A stretch of 64,000 nt of DNA from Thiohalophilus sp046483665 (GTDB taxonomy: Bacteria > Pseudomonadota > Gammaproteobacteria > UBA6429 > Thiohalophilaceae). Below the pieces are notes generated by a model. That model was not told where the DNA came from and did no database searches. It saw nothing but the letters and a program-made list of their open reading frames with translations. Made by a program: the position numbers and the translations under genes. Numbering within the stretch: the first letter of the stretch is position 1; each line of letters opens with the position of its first letter. Positions 43,690 through 52,103 of the stretch are shown piece after piece. The stretch lies in the NCBI RefSeq assembly GCF_046483665.1, contig NZ_JAWOCR010000016.1, positions 9,114 through 73,113 on the forward strand. Reading direction: 5' to 3'.

Positions 43690-43967
43690 TGCAGGAGGGG
43701 CTTACAGCCGCGACTTGTCGAACCTGACAGGCCGGTCGCCGATGGAATCGCCTCCTACAGAAAGAAATTAGCAGCAGAGAAAGTTGGCAGTTGGCAGTTG
43801 GCAGTTGGCAGTTGGCAGTTGGCAGTTGGCAGTTGGCAGTTGACAGTTGGCAGTTGGCAGTTGGCAGCGACAGTGTAGCTCAGATTGCGCGCAGCGCTAC
43901 CTGACATCTATCGGGAAATTTCATTTTCTGCCAACTGCCCGTTGCTAACTGATGACTGCCAACTTTA
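43690..43967. repeat. Composite repeat: REP-like palindrome, 12 AGTTGGC heptamers, palindromic tail
   Basis: In order: 43690-43760 a REP-like palindrome (GCAGGAGGGGCTTACAGCC and ATCGCCTCCTACAG); 43783-43867 twelve GTTGGCA units, one with an A; then GACAGTGTAGCTCAGATTGC and its palindrome-like continuation; then at 43930-43967 inverted heptamers (GCCAACT, GCTAACT). The same order recurs at 53335-53475, but with a single heptamer. This fills the 332-base gap 43652-43983. Confidence 0.75.
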
Positions 43968-43983
43968 TTAACAGGATTATGTT

Positions 43984-45273
43984 ATGAGTAAAATCGCCGT
44001 CATCGGCGCCGGCCCCATGGGTCTGGCCACGGCCTACGAGCTGACCAAACACAACCACCAGGTCGATCTGTACGAGTTCGACGATCGCCTGGGTGGCATG
44101 TCGGCCCATTTTGATTTTGACGGCCTGAGCATCGAGCGCTATTACCATTTTGTCTGCCGGCCCGACGAGCCGCTGTTTGAGCTACTTCACGAGCTGGGCA
44201 TGGCTGACAAACTGCACTGGGTGGATACGAAGATGGGCTACTATTATCATGGCCACTTGCACCGCTGGGGGGATCCGATCTCGCTATTGACCTTTCCCCA
44301 TCTCAACCTCATTTCGCGCCTGCGCTATGGCGCCCATATGTTCTTCGCCTCCAAACGGGACAAGGACAACTGGCGGGATCTGGACGGAATTGATGCGGTC
44401 ACCTGGCTGAAGAAAGGCAGCGGTAAAAAAGCTTACGACGTGTTGTGGGATCGGCTGTTCCGGCTCAAATTTCACGACTATACCGATAACCTCTCGGCCG
44501 CCTGGATCTGGGCGCGGATTCGACGGATCGGTCAGTCTCGTCGCAGTATTTTTCAGGAGTCGCTGGGTTACATCCAGGGCGGTTCACAAACCCTGCTCAA
44601 CGAACTCGCCAGACGCATCGGACAACAAGGCGGCCATATCCATCTATCCACACCGGTGCAAAATGTCCGCATCGAAAATGATCGGGTTACCGGCATCGAG
44701 CTCAACAACGGGGTCAGGAAATACGACCAGGTCATCAGTACCATACCCCTGCAGTACATTCCACGCCTGATGCCCGACCTTCCCCAGGAGCAGCTGGAAC
44801 GCTATCGACAGGTGCAGAACATTGGTGTGGTTTGTCTGATCTATAAACTGAAAAAGCCGGTCACTGATAACTTCTGGCTCAATATCAGCGATCCCGACTT
44901 CGATATTCCGGGCATCATCGAAATGAGCAATCTGCGTCCTCTGCCCGACAATATCGTCTATGTGCCTTATTACATGCCACAATCACACCCCAAATTCAGC
45001 TGGAATGATGAAGCGATTATCAATGAAGCCACCGGCTATCTGAAAAAACTTAACCCTGAACTCGGCGATGAGGACATACTTTCAGTCAATGCCTCGCGCT
45101 ACGCCTATGCGCAACCCATTTGTCAGCCGGGCTTTGCCAGTCTGTTGCCACCGATTCGCGGCAAGGTCGAGAACCTGCTGATTGCCGATACGTCCTATTA
45201 CTATCCCGAAGATCGTTCTATCGCCGAAAGCGTCCAGCTCGGCAAGCAACTTGCCATGATGGCACAATCATGA
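43984..45273 (+). CDS. FAD-dependent oxidoreductase (UDP-galactopyranose mutase/PPOX-like fold)
   Basis: A 429-residue flavoprotein. The N-terminus has the dinucleotide motif IAVIGAGPMGLATAYEL with YEFDDRLGGMSA. The body has LGYIQGGSQTLLNELARRI and the C-terminus the FAD motif NLLIADTSYYYPEDRSIAES. This is the NAD(P)/FAD oxidoreductase family that includes protoporphyrinogen oxidase-like and UDP-galactopyranose mutase-like enzymes; in sugar loci these are usually annotated only as amine oxidases. GtrA follows 22 bases downstream. A sugar-ring or lipid role is inferred from context. Confidence 0.82.
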   Translation: MSKIAVIGAGPMGLATAYELTKHNHQVDLYEFDDRLGGMSAHFDFDGLSIERYYHFVCRPDEPLFELLHELGMADKLHWVDTKMGYYYHGHLHRWGDPISLLTFPHLNLISRLRYGAHMFFASKRDKDNWRDLDGIDAVTWLKKGSGKKAYDVLWDRLFRLKFHDYTDNLSAAWIWARIRRIGQSRRSIFQESLGYIQGGSQTLLNELARRIGQQGGHIHLSTPVQNVRIENDRVTGIELNNGVRKYDQVISTIPLQYIPRLMPDLPQEQLERYRQVQNIGVVCLIYKLKKPVTDNFWLNISDPDFDIPGIIEMSNLRPLPDNIVYVPYYMPQSHPKFSWNDEAIINEATGYLKKLNPELGDEDILSVNASRYAYAQPICQPGFASLLPPIRGKVENLLIADTSYYYPEDRSIAESVQLGKQLAMMAQS

Positions 45274-45295
45274 AAGCAGTCATGAGAAACCGGCC

Positions 45296-45703
45296 ATGAG
45301 CAAGCCCCTGCGTACCGAGTTCATGCAGTTTCTGGTCGTCGGCGGCTTCGCCGCGCTGGTGAACTTTGTCTCGCGGATTATTATTAACGAGTGGGTCGGT
45401 TATCGACTGGCGGTGATTCTCGCCTATCTGGTGGGTATGCTGACCGCGTTTATCCTCTCGAAGCTCTACGTATTCGAAAAAAGCGGCCGCCATCACTGGC
45501 ACGAGTTGCGCGATTTCACCCTGGTCAACCTGCTGGCCGTAGTGCAGGTCTGGCTGATCAGCGTCGGCCTGGCTGAATACCTGTTCCCCGCCGCGGGCTA
45601 CACCTTCTATGCCCCCGAGGTCGCCCACCTGATCGGCCTGGCCATCCCCGCCGTCACCAGCTACCTCGGACACAAGTACTATTCCTTCCGCAAATCGCCC
45701 TGA
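45296..45703 (+). CDS. GtrA family membrane protein
   Basis: A 135-residue protein with four predicted helices: FMQFLVVGGFAALVNFVSRI, LAVILAYLVGMLTAFILSKL, DFTLVNLLAVVQVWLISVGL, and HLIGLAIPAVTSYLGHKYYSF, which ends with the typical GHKYYSFRK. GtrA proteins are proposed to move or hold lipid-linked sugars across the membrane. In mycobacteria a GtrA-family protein (Rv3789) is encoded next to DprE1 (Rv3790), which agrees with this cluster. Confidence 0.87.
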   Translation: MSKPLRTEFMQFLVVGGFAALVNFVSRIIINEWVGYRLAVILAYLVGMLTAFILSKLYVFEKSGRHHWHELRDFTLVNLLAVVQVWLISVGLAEYLFPAAGYTFYAPEVAHLIGLAIPAVTSYLGHKYYSFRKSP

Positions 45704-45781
45704 TCGATCTCCCGCTTTTCCTCGTTCCTCGCACCTCGCCCCTTTGCAACCCACCACATTACGGCGTGTTACTCAACGGTC

Positions 45782-46261
45782 CTAATGATCCGAGCCGCCT
45801 TCTAGCAAGGATGGGAATCGATGGGTTGCAAATTGCCTGTGGCAGGCGACGCAACTCTCCACCATCTTTGAATAATAGAACAGACTCAGTTCGGCATCCT
45901 GCGACTCGGCGGCGTATTGCAGCTTTTTCGCCTGTTGATGAAATGCCTTGTCCTGACGGATAAAATCTTCCGGCAGGGCCTGGTGCAGGGTCTTGCGATC
46001 TTCGGCAGTCAGCTTCTGCTGAAAAATAAAGCTGTCATGGACCTGGCCGGCCGTTTCCGCCACAGCATGCCACTCCCCTCGTGGCAGGGACGTACCTATA
46101 GTAGCCAGCGCTTTTTCCAGGGCCTGCATCTCCTGTTGCAATAATTTGAGTAGTTTTGGCTCACCATCCAGTGGACCCGCCTCCCCCTGGGCCAGTACAT
46201 GCCCGCTGCCCGCAATGACAAGCAGGCTTCCGAGGACAACGCGTTTTAGCACCAGTAACAT
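45782..46261 (-). CDS. Class II-like cytochrome c (c'/c-556 type)
   Basis: A 159-residue exported protein with signal peptide MLLVLKRVVLGSLLVIAGSGHVLAQ. It is a helical protein with a single haem site near the C-terminus, MVESCVACHRQFATHRF, the placement found in cytochromes c' and c-556. AAGGAGAG precedes the ATG. A perfect FNR box (46345-46358) lies 84 bases upstream, between this gene and a divergent one, so expression under low oxygen is likely. Confidence 0.78.
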   Translation of the reverse strand: MLLVLKRVVLGSLLVIAGSGHVLAQGEAGPLDGEPKLLKLLQQEMQALEKALATIGTSLPRGEWHAVAETAGQVHDSFIFQQKLTAEDRKTLHQALPEDFIRQDKAFHQQAKKLQYAAESQDAELSLFYYSKMVESCVACHRQFATHRFPSLLEGGSDH

Positions 46262-46344
46262 AATTCTCTCCTTTATCGATCAGACCAGACAGGCCGAACG
46301 TGGGTACATCTATTGAAGCCTACCGACCCCGCTCCGTCTGTCCC

Positions 46345-46358
46345 TTGATGCGTATCAA
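46345..46358. promoter_or_regulatory. FNR/ANR-type operator
   Basis: TTGATGCGTATCAA, a perfect match to the FNR consensus TTGATNNNNATCAA; the palindrome extends to CCTTGAT/ATCAAGG. It lies between the divergent cytochrome c gene (84 bases to its ATG) and the hypothetical gene at 46446 (88 bases). No FNR-type regulator is encoded in this window; Crp prefers a different sequence. Confidence 0.75.
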
Positions 46359-46445
46359 GGCGAGCCGGGCTTGCCGGGGCAATAATTGTTGACTAATCTA
46401 CTTATGTATAGACCTACATGACAACTGTCTCGGCAGGTGAAACCG

Positions 46446-46904
46446 ATGCCCGGCACAATCCAGATGGAAAATAATCATCAGGGTGTTTTGCTCAAGATGA
46501 GCGGTCTGGTCAGCGGCCGGGAAATCATCGATCTCAACCGGGAAATTTACGCCCGGGATCCGGAAGAAAAGCTGCGCTACCAGATCTGGGATTTTACCGG
46601 GGCTAACCGGATGGAGGTTTCACCCGAGGAGCTTCACATCATTACCCTCGAAGACAAGGAAGAGGCCGCCAGAAACCCAAACCAGCTTGTCGCCCTGGTC
46701 GGCTCACCCCGCCAGCTCAACGGTGTGGATGTCACCTACCAGGTATTCTCCCAGACCTGGATCGGCGATGGATTTCAAAGTGAATCTTTCCGCAACCTGC
46801 ACGAGGCTCGCCAGTGGATTGAACACGTGTTGTCCTCACGGTTTGAGACACAAAGCCACCAGGTTAAAAACTCTCGCGCTCGATCTCAAGATAAGCCCGG
46901 TTGA
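46446..46904 (+). CDS. Hypothetical protein, SpoIIAA-like composition
   Basis: About 152 residues without signal peptide or membrane segment. The pattern GVLLKMSGLVSGREIIDLNR, YQIWDFTGANRMEVSPEEL and LVALVGSPRQLNGVDVTYQV resembles the STAS/SpoIIAA-like fold, but no defined family is recognised. AGGTGA precedes the ATG at 46446; a GTG at 46437 is also possible. Its last 41 bases overlap the 3' end of the metallo-hydrolase gene on the other strand. It is divergent from the cytochrome gene with an FNR box between. Confidence 0.6.
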   Translation: MPGTIQMENNHQGVLLKMSGLVSGREIIDLNREIYARDPEEKLRYQIWDFTGANRMEVSPEELHIITLEDKEEAARNPNQLVALVGSPRQLNGVDVTYQVFSQTWIGDGFQSESFRNLHEARQWIEHVLSSRFETQSHQVKNSRARSQDKPG

Positions 46905-47820
46905 TATTGACGCCCATCTGCCCCTCGAACTCCTTCATCTTTTTCCACTCTGACAAATCCAGTGTCTTGCGGATCTCGCTGTCCATCATACCCTGGTTGT
47001 ATCCTGCCTCGACTCCGGCATAGAGGTCCGCCATCCGTTGATGCATAGCTTTAACATCGGCCATTGTCATCAACGACCCGTGGCCGGGAACTACCGTTTC
47101 GATGTTTCGCTCTTGAATCTTCGCCAGCGTGTCAATCCAGCTGCTGACGTGGGCATCAACAAAACTGGGAATCATCTTCTGAACCAGAATGTCGCCGCTG
47201 ATCAGTAACTTGTCCTGTGGCAGGTAAATCATCATATCGCCCGGTGTATGTGAGCCGGCCGGGACCCAGAATTCCATGGGGATTTCCTGCAGGGTCACGT
47301 TGGTATGCGATTCCTGTGGATATACTGTTTTTGCGGGTATCGGTCGGGTATCGGGATGCTCCTTACCGGTCATGTTCTTCAGAATACCGATCCAGTTATA
47401 CCCCTCTTTCTCAACCAGTTCCCGGCATTGCTTCGAACTGATCACTTCGGCATCCGGAAAGGCAGAGTTGCCCAGGATATGATCACCATGATGGTGGGTA
47501 TTGATGACATGGGTCACCGGCTTGTCCGTGATTCCCGCAATGGTCTTTTTCAGATGCTGGCCGATTTCGTCGCTGAAGCCGGTATCGACAAGGACAACCC
47601 CGTCATCTCCGATCAATACAGCGCTGTTGACCATATAGCCCTGATTTTCTTTCGAGGGAAAACCGATCGGCCCAAGCAGAGCATAGACCCGCTCATTGAT
47701 TTTTTTGACCTCCGGTTCAGGCAGTTCTTCGCCCGCCTGTAAACTGGCCATGGGTAACAACAATAGCAGAGTCAGAAAACCTGTCTGATTTTTCAGTAAC
47801 CGATACACACTATTGAACAT
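46864..47820 (-). CDS. Exported MBL-fold metallo-hydrolase
   Basis: A 318-residue protein with signal peptide (GFLTLLLLLPMASLQA). Metal-binding motif THHHGDHILGNSAF, a later His in PAGSHTPGDMMIYL, Asp in LLISGDILVQ and terminal His in VVPGHGSLM complete the metallo-beta-lactamase site. SoxH and the PQQ-related quinoprotein hydrolases are the nearest groups I can think of; sulfur metabolism is plausible but unproved. It stands alone on the minus strand; a degenerate FNR-like site (TTGACGTAAATCAC) is at 47867-47880 upstream. Confidence 0.82.
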   Translation of the reverse strand: MFNSVYRLLKNQTGFLTLLLLLPMASLQAGEELPEPEVKKINERVYALLGPIGFPSKENQGYMVNSAVLIGDDGVVLVDTGFSDEIGQHLKKTIAGITDKPVTHVINTHHHGDHILGNSAFPDAEVISSKQCRELVEKEGYNWIGILKNMTGKEHPDTRPIPAKTVYPQESHTNVTLQEIPMEFWVPAGSHTPGDMMIYLPQDKLLISGDILVQKMIPSFVDAHVSSWIDTLAKIQERNIETVVPGHGSLMTMADVKAMHQRMADLYAGVEAGYNQGMMDSEIRKTLDLSEWKKMKEFEGQMGVNINRAYLEIERESF

Positions 47821-48063
47821 GGGCTTTTCTCCTTATAGTTTGCGAATATAATAATACTTGTCATGGTTGACGTAAATCACCAAATACCTGCTCCCCGACC
47901 CTTATGCGCTTTTACCAGGGATTCTGACAGGGGCGAATATTCAAAGCCTGTATCTCTGAAAAAAATCAAATATCAGCCCGAATCGCGACGACACACCAGG
48001 CCTGTTGTCACAGTTCAAAAAAACACTAAACTGACTTTAGACATTCAATCCGGATCGTCTGGC

Positions 48064-48480
48064 ATGACAGAGGCTCTGAACAACATATTGACCGAAGCGA
48101 TCGAGGACGAATACAAGGCCCGGGCCACCTATCGCCGGGTCCTGGAAGAGTTTGGTGACGTGCGTCCGTTCAGCAATATCGTCGAAGCTGAACAACGCCA
48201 TATCGATGCCTTGCTGGTGCTGTTCGAAGAGTATGGACTGCACATCCCCGGGGATAGCTGGGCGGATCGTGTTGAGACACCGACGACCCTGCTGGCCGCT
48301 TGCCAGGCTGGCGTAGCTGCCGAGATCGATAATGCCGCGATGTATGATCGTCTGCTTGCTGCCAGCAGCGACTATCCGGCTGTCCAGCGCGTGCTTTGTA
48401 ACCTGCAACGTGCCTCCCGGGAGAACCACCTGCCGGCCTTTCAACGTTGCGTGGAAAGAGAAAACCGCCAACTAAAATAG
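48064..48480 (+). CDS. Ferritin-like DUF2202-type diiron protein
   Basis: A 138-residue four-helix protein. The first half has EDEYKARATYRRVLEEFG and VEAEQRHIDALLVLFEE (E and ExxxH ligands), the second half AAEIDNAAMYDRLLA and RASRENHLPAFQRC (E and ExxH). This pattern fits rubrerythrin-like/DUF2202 proteins. The ATG at 48064 is chosen because upstream in-frame sequence is not family-like. A role in peroxide or iron handling is inferred. The ATP-grasp gene follows 77 bases later. Confidence 0.75.
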   Translation: MTEALNNILTEAIEDEYKARATYRRVLEEFGDVRPFSNIVEAEQRHIDALLVLFEEYGLHIPGDSWADRVETPTTLLAACQAGVAAEIDNAAMYDRLLAASSDYPAVQRVLCNLQRASRENHLPAFQRCVERENRQLK

Positions 48481-48557
48481 TGTTATAAATAACCCCTTGC
48501 CTTCGCAGGCCAAGAACCACCACAATGATCAACCAATAATAATGCCGGAGTGGCAGG

Positions 48558-49847
48558 ATGTCCTCGAACATCTTTGTGGTCGGACTCGACGATTTCAATC
48601 TCTCCCAGTTACAGTCACTGCGACATGCGAATGAGTATCAATTTCACTCCCTTCTGCCTTATCAGGCGATTAAACGTCCTCTTCGCGAACCGGTGGAGCG
48701 CCTGTTACAACAGGCCTACACCAAGCTGGACAACTTCGAGGGTTCAATCGATGCCATCGTCGGTTACTGGGACTTTCCGGTCAGCACCATACTGCCGATA
48801 ATTCGCCGACGCTATAATCTGCCCGGCCCCTCACTGGAAGCGGTACTCAGGTGTGAACACAAATACTGGAGCCGCTGTCTGCAAATAGAGATCGCTCCGG
48901 AACTGGTTCCGGAGTTTCAGGCGGTGAACCCTTTCGATCCGTATGCAGAAGATAAAATCGAAATTGCCTATCCTTTCTGGCTGAAACCAGTCAAGGCCGC
49001 CTCTTCTCACCTGGGATTCAGGATCAATAATCGCAAGGCACTGACAGACAGTCTTGCCATCATACGCGACAAGATACAGGGTTTCGCCAAACCATTTAAC
49101 GATATCCTGGAACATGCCACGCTACCTTCACACATCGCCCCGTTTGACGGCAATTACTGTATCGCAGAGAGAATCATCTCCACCGGCGTGCAATGTACTC
49201 TCGAGGGCTATGTGCATAAAGGCGAGGTAACGGTATACGGTATTGTCGATTCGATTCGTTCCGGAAAACACCGTAGTTCCTTCTCTCGCTATCAATACCC
49301 CTCAACGCTTCCCGAGAACATCAAACAGCGCATGATTTATGCGATACAAAAAGTTCTTGAGTATTTTGACTATAACGACTCGCCTTTCAATGCCGAGTTT
49401 TACTGGTCAAAAAAAGATAACAGCCTGTATTTACTGGAAATTAATAGCCGAATTTCCAAATCGCATTGTCCTTTATTCAAAATGGTCAACGGCGAATACC
49501 ATCATGCCGTCATGATCGACGTGGCTCTGGAAAACAAGCCCGGATTTCCCTATCGCGAAGGTAAATATAAAGTTGCCGCTAAATTCATGGTACGTCATTT
49601 CCAGGATGGCCAGGTCAAAGCTGTTCCGTCTTCCGCGCAAATAGATAAAGTGAAGCAGTGTTTCCCCGATACCGAAATACTGCTCCATGTTAAACCCGGT
49701 ATGTGGTTGCGTGATCTGCCCAACCAGGACAGCTATAGTTATGAAATCGCAACTATATTCATGGGGGGAGATAGTCAGAAGCAGCTCCTGGCAAACTATC
49801 AAGCCACCCTGGACAGGCTGTCTTTTGACATCCAGGATACTGAATGA
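48558..49847 (+). CDS. ATP-grasp domain protein
   Basis: A 429-residue protein with the ATP-grasp order: an N-terminal substrate domain, PFWLKPVKAASSHLGFRINN (ATP lysine), CIAERIISTGVQCTLEGYVH, and the metal site PFNAEFYWSKKDNSLYLLEINSRIS (shown here as FNAEFYW and LLEINSR). Such enzymes ligate a carboxylate to an amine or thiol. It precedes a CocE/NonD hydrolase by nine bases, so the pair is an operon. The product, possibly a small peptide or amide, is unknown. Confidence 0.8.
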   Translation: MSSNIFVVGLDDFNLSQLQSLRHANEYQFHSLLPYQAIKRPLREPVERLLQQAYTKLDNFEGSIDAIVGYWDFPVSTILPIIRRRYNLPGPSLEAVLRCEHKYWSRCLQIEIAPELVPEFQAVNPFDPYAEDKIEIAYPFWLKPVKAASSHLGFRINNRKALTDSLAIIRDKIQGFAKPFNDILEHATLPSHIAPFDGNYCIAERIISTGVQCTLEGYVHKGEVTVYGIVDSIRSGKHRSSFSRYQYPSTLPENIKQRMIYAIQKVLEYFDYNDSPFNAEFYWSKKDNSLYLLEINSRISKSHCPLFKMVNGEYHHAVMIDVALENKPGFPYREGKYKVAAKFMVRHFQDGQVKAVPSSAQIDKVKQCFPDTEILLHVKPGMWLRDLPNQDSYSYEIATIFMGGDSQKQLLANYQATLDRLSFDIQDTE

Positions 49848-49856
49848 GGTTAGTAA

Positions 49857-51881
49857 ATGCGCATCGTCACTGAATTCCCACACAAGGTAAAAGCCATCGA
49901 AAACGTCTGGATCCCCATGCCTGACGGCATCCACCTGGCGGCCCGCCTGTGGCTCCCGGAAGATGCCGAACAGGAACCGGTACCGGTGATTCTCGAATAT
50001 ATCCCTTATCGCAAGCGCGATTCTGTTCGGGCCAGGGATGAACAGATCTATCCCTATTTCGCCGGCCACGGTTATGCCGGGATCCGGGTGGACCTGCGTG
50101 GTAGCGGCGACTCCGAGGGCGTGCTGCGTGATGAGTACCTGCAACAGGAGCTGGACGACGGTCTGGCGATCCTGCAATGGCTGGAAGAACAACCGTGGTG
50201 CAATGGCAAGGTCGGAATGATGGGTATCTCGTGGGGAGGGTTCAATGGCCTGCAAATCGCCGCCATGCGTCCCCCGCAACTCAAAGCCATCATTACCGCC
50301 AGCTCAACTGATGATCGTTATGCCGATGATGTCCATCACATGGGCGGTTGTCTGCTGGGAGATAACCTCTCCTGGGCATCCACCATGTTCGCCTACAACT
50401 CCTGCCCGCCCGATCCTGAGCTGGTCGGCGACAAATGGCGCGATATGTGGTTCGAACGACTGCGGGGCAGCGGCCTGTGGCTGGACAAATGGCTGCAGCA
50501 CCAGCGCCGGGATGATTACTGGAAACACGGTTCGATTTGCGAGGATTACAGCGCCGTGCAATGCCCGGTGATGGCTATCAGCGGCTGGGCTGACGGCTAT
50601 TCCAATGCTGTATTCCGCTTGCTGGAGAATCTCGAAGCGCCACGCTGCGGACTTATTGGACCGTGGGGCCATAAATATCCCCATATCGGTCAGCCCGGCC
50701 CGGCCATCGGGTTCTTGCAGGAGGCAGTCCGCTGGTGGGACAAGTGGTTAAAAGATATCGACAACGGGGTCGACAAGGACCCAATGCTACGGGTCTGGAT
50801 GCAGGACAGTGTTCCGCCCACCACCCGCTATCAGATGCGTCCTGGTCGCTGGATTGCCGAGAACGAGTGGCCGGCTGAAAAAATCGAACTGCGGGAATTT
50901 ATTCTCGGTCCGGCGCGCCAGCTGCTCCCCGCCGATAAAACCACCGAAGAGGAAACCCGTAACCTGCAATCGCCGCTCGGTCTTGGCCTGTTTGCCGGCA
51001 AATGGTGCTCCTATGCAGCCGCACCCGATCTTCCCCATGACCAGCGCCAGGAAGATGGAGGTGCCCTGGTCTTTGACAGCGAGCCACTGGAAGAACCTCT
51101 CGAGATTCTCGGCGCCCCCACGGTTGAACTGGAAGTGATCCCGGACAAACCCGTCGCCATGCTGGCGGTTCGGCTTTCCGACATCGCCCCCGACAATAAA
51201 GCAGCCCGCGTAACCTATGGGTTACTGAACCTGACCCATCGTGACGATTCAGAGCATCCCAAAACGCTGCAACCGGGCAAACAATACCGGGTCCATGTTC
51301 AGCTCAACAACATCGCCCAGCATTTCCCCGCCGGTCATCGGCTGCGCATCGCTGTATCCACCTCTTACTGGCCGCTGGCCTGGCCGGCCCCGGAGTCTAC
51401 CCAGGTCAAAGTCATTACGGGACGCAGTCGTGCCTTGTTGCCGGTGCGTCCGCCCAGGGATAGCGATAACAATCTACGGCCATTCGGAGAGCCGGAAGCC
51501 GCTCCTCCCCTGGACACCGAGATGATCGAGCCGGAGCACCATAACTGGCGTGTTATCCGGGATCTGGATCTCGACCTTTCGACCCTGAAAGTCATTAACG
51601 ACAATGGCATCGTCTATATCAAAGACATCGACCTGGAGATGGGCCGCAAGGCACTGGAGTGGTATACCTATCAGGGAGATGACTTCAACTCGGTTCGAGG
51701 TGAAACCCTCTGGGAACGCAGTTACAAACGGGGAGACTGGTTTGTCAAAACCATTACCCGCACTGTATTGACTTCAACTGCAACTGACTTCCATTTGCGC
51801 GCTGAACTCGACGCTTACGAAGGCGATAAACGGGTCTATTCCGCTAACTGGGACAGAGTCATACCACGGGATTTTGTCTAA
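49857..51881 (+). CDS. CocE/NonD family serine hydrolase
   Basis: A 674-residue X-Pro dipeptidyl-peptidase-class hydrolase. Catalytic elements: the oxyanion-type VILEYIPYRKRDSV, nucleophile GMMGISWGGFNGLQ, Asp in ISGWADGYSNAV and His in LIGPWGHKYPHIG. The C-terminal jelly-roll domain starts near residue 380. It follows the ATP-grasp gene directly. The stop codon TAA is formed partly by the end of a 137-bp MITE; the pre-insertion stop would have been TAG at the same position. Confidence 0.88.
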   Translation: MRIVTEFPHKVKAIENVWIPMPDGIHLAARLWLPEDAEQEPVPVILEYIPYRKRDSVRARDEQIYPYFAGHGYAGIRVDLRGSGDSEGVLRDEYLQQELDDGLAILQWLEEQPWCNGKVGMMGISWGGFNGLQIAAMRPPQLKAIITASSTDDRYADDVHHMGGCLLGDNLSWASTMFAYNSCPPDPELVGDKWRDMWFERLRGSGLWLDKWLQHQRRDDYWKHGSICEDYSAVQCPVMAISGWADGYSNAVFRLLENLEAPRCGLIGPWGHKYPHIGQPGPAIGFLQEAVRWWDKWLKDIDNGVDKDPMLRVWMQDSVPPTTRYQMRPGRWIAENEWPAEKIELREFILGPARQLLPADKTTEEETRNLQSPLGLGLFAGKWCSYAAAPDLPHDQRQEDGGALVFDSEPLEEPLEILGAPTVELEVIPDKPVAMLAVRLSDIAPDNKAARVTYGLLNLTHRDDSEHPKTLQPGKQYRVHVQLNNIAQHFPAGHRLRIAVSTSYWPLAWPAPESTQVKVITGRSRALLPVRPPRDSDNNLRPFGEPEAAPPLDTEMIEPEHHNWRVIRDLDLDLSTLKVINDNGIVYIKDIDLEMGRKALEWYTYQGDDFNSVRGETLWERSYKRGDWFVKTITRTVLTSTATDFHLRAELDAYEGDKRVYSANWDRVIPRDFV

Positions 51882-52019
51882 ATAGATGTTCCGAATACCA
51901 GATCACTTTGTTCAAAAGATTGCTTCGCTTCGCTCGCAATGACCCAAAATAGTGAGGTCATTGCGAGGAACAACGTGACGAAGCAATCTCTCTGGACTGG
52001 TATTCGGAACATCTATTTA
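51879..52019. mobile_element. 137-bp palindromic MITE, copy 2 (TA target)
   Basis: The element runs 51881-52017 with TA on each side. Ends AATAGATGTTCCGAATACC and GGTATTCGGAACATCTATT are exact inverted copies. It is about 97% identical to copy 1 at 16805-16941. One difference, G to T in the left end, is matched by C to A in the right end, so the palindrome is kept. It abuts the CocE gene and supplies the last base of its stop codon. Confidence 0.7.
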
Positions 52020-52103
52020 GACCATATCAATAGCAATGATAGACGCGCGGCACTGATACTGATGGCATTGACAGCGTCCTATTTAAAATAGATAGTTGCC
52101 ACG

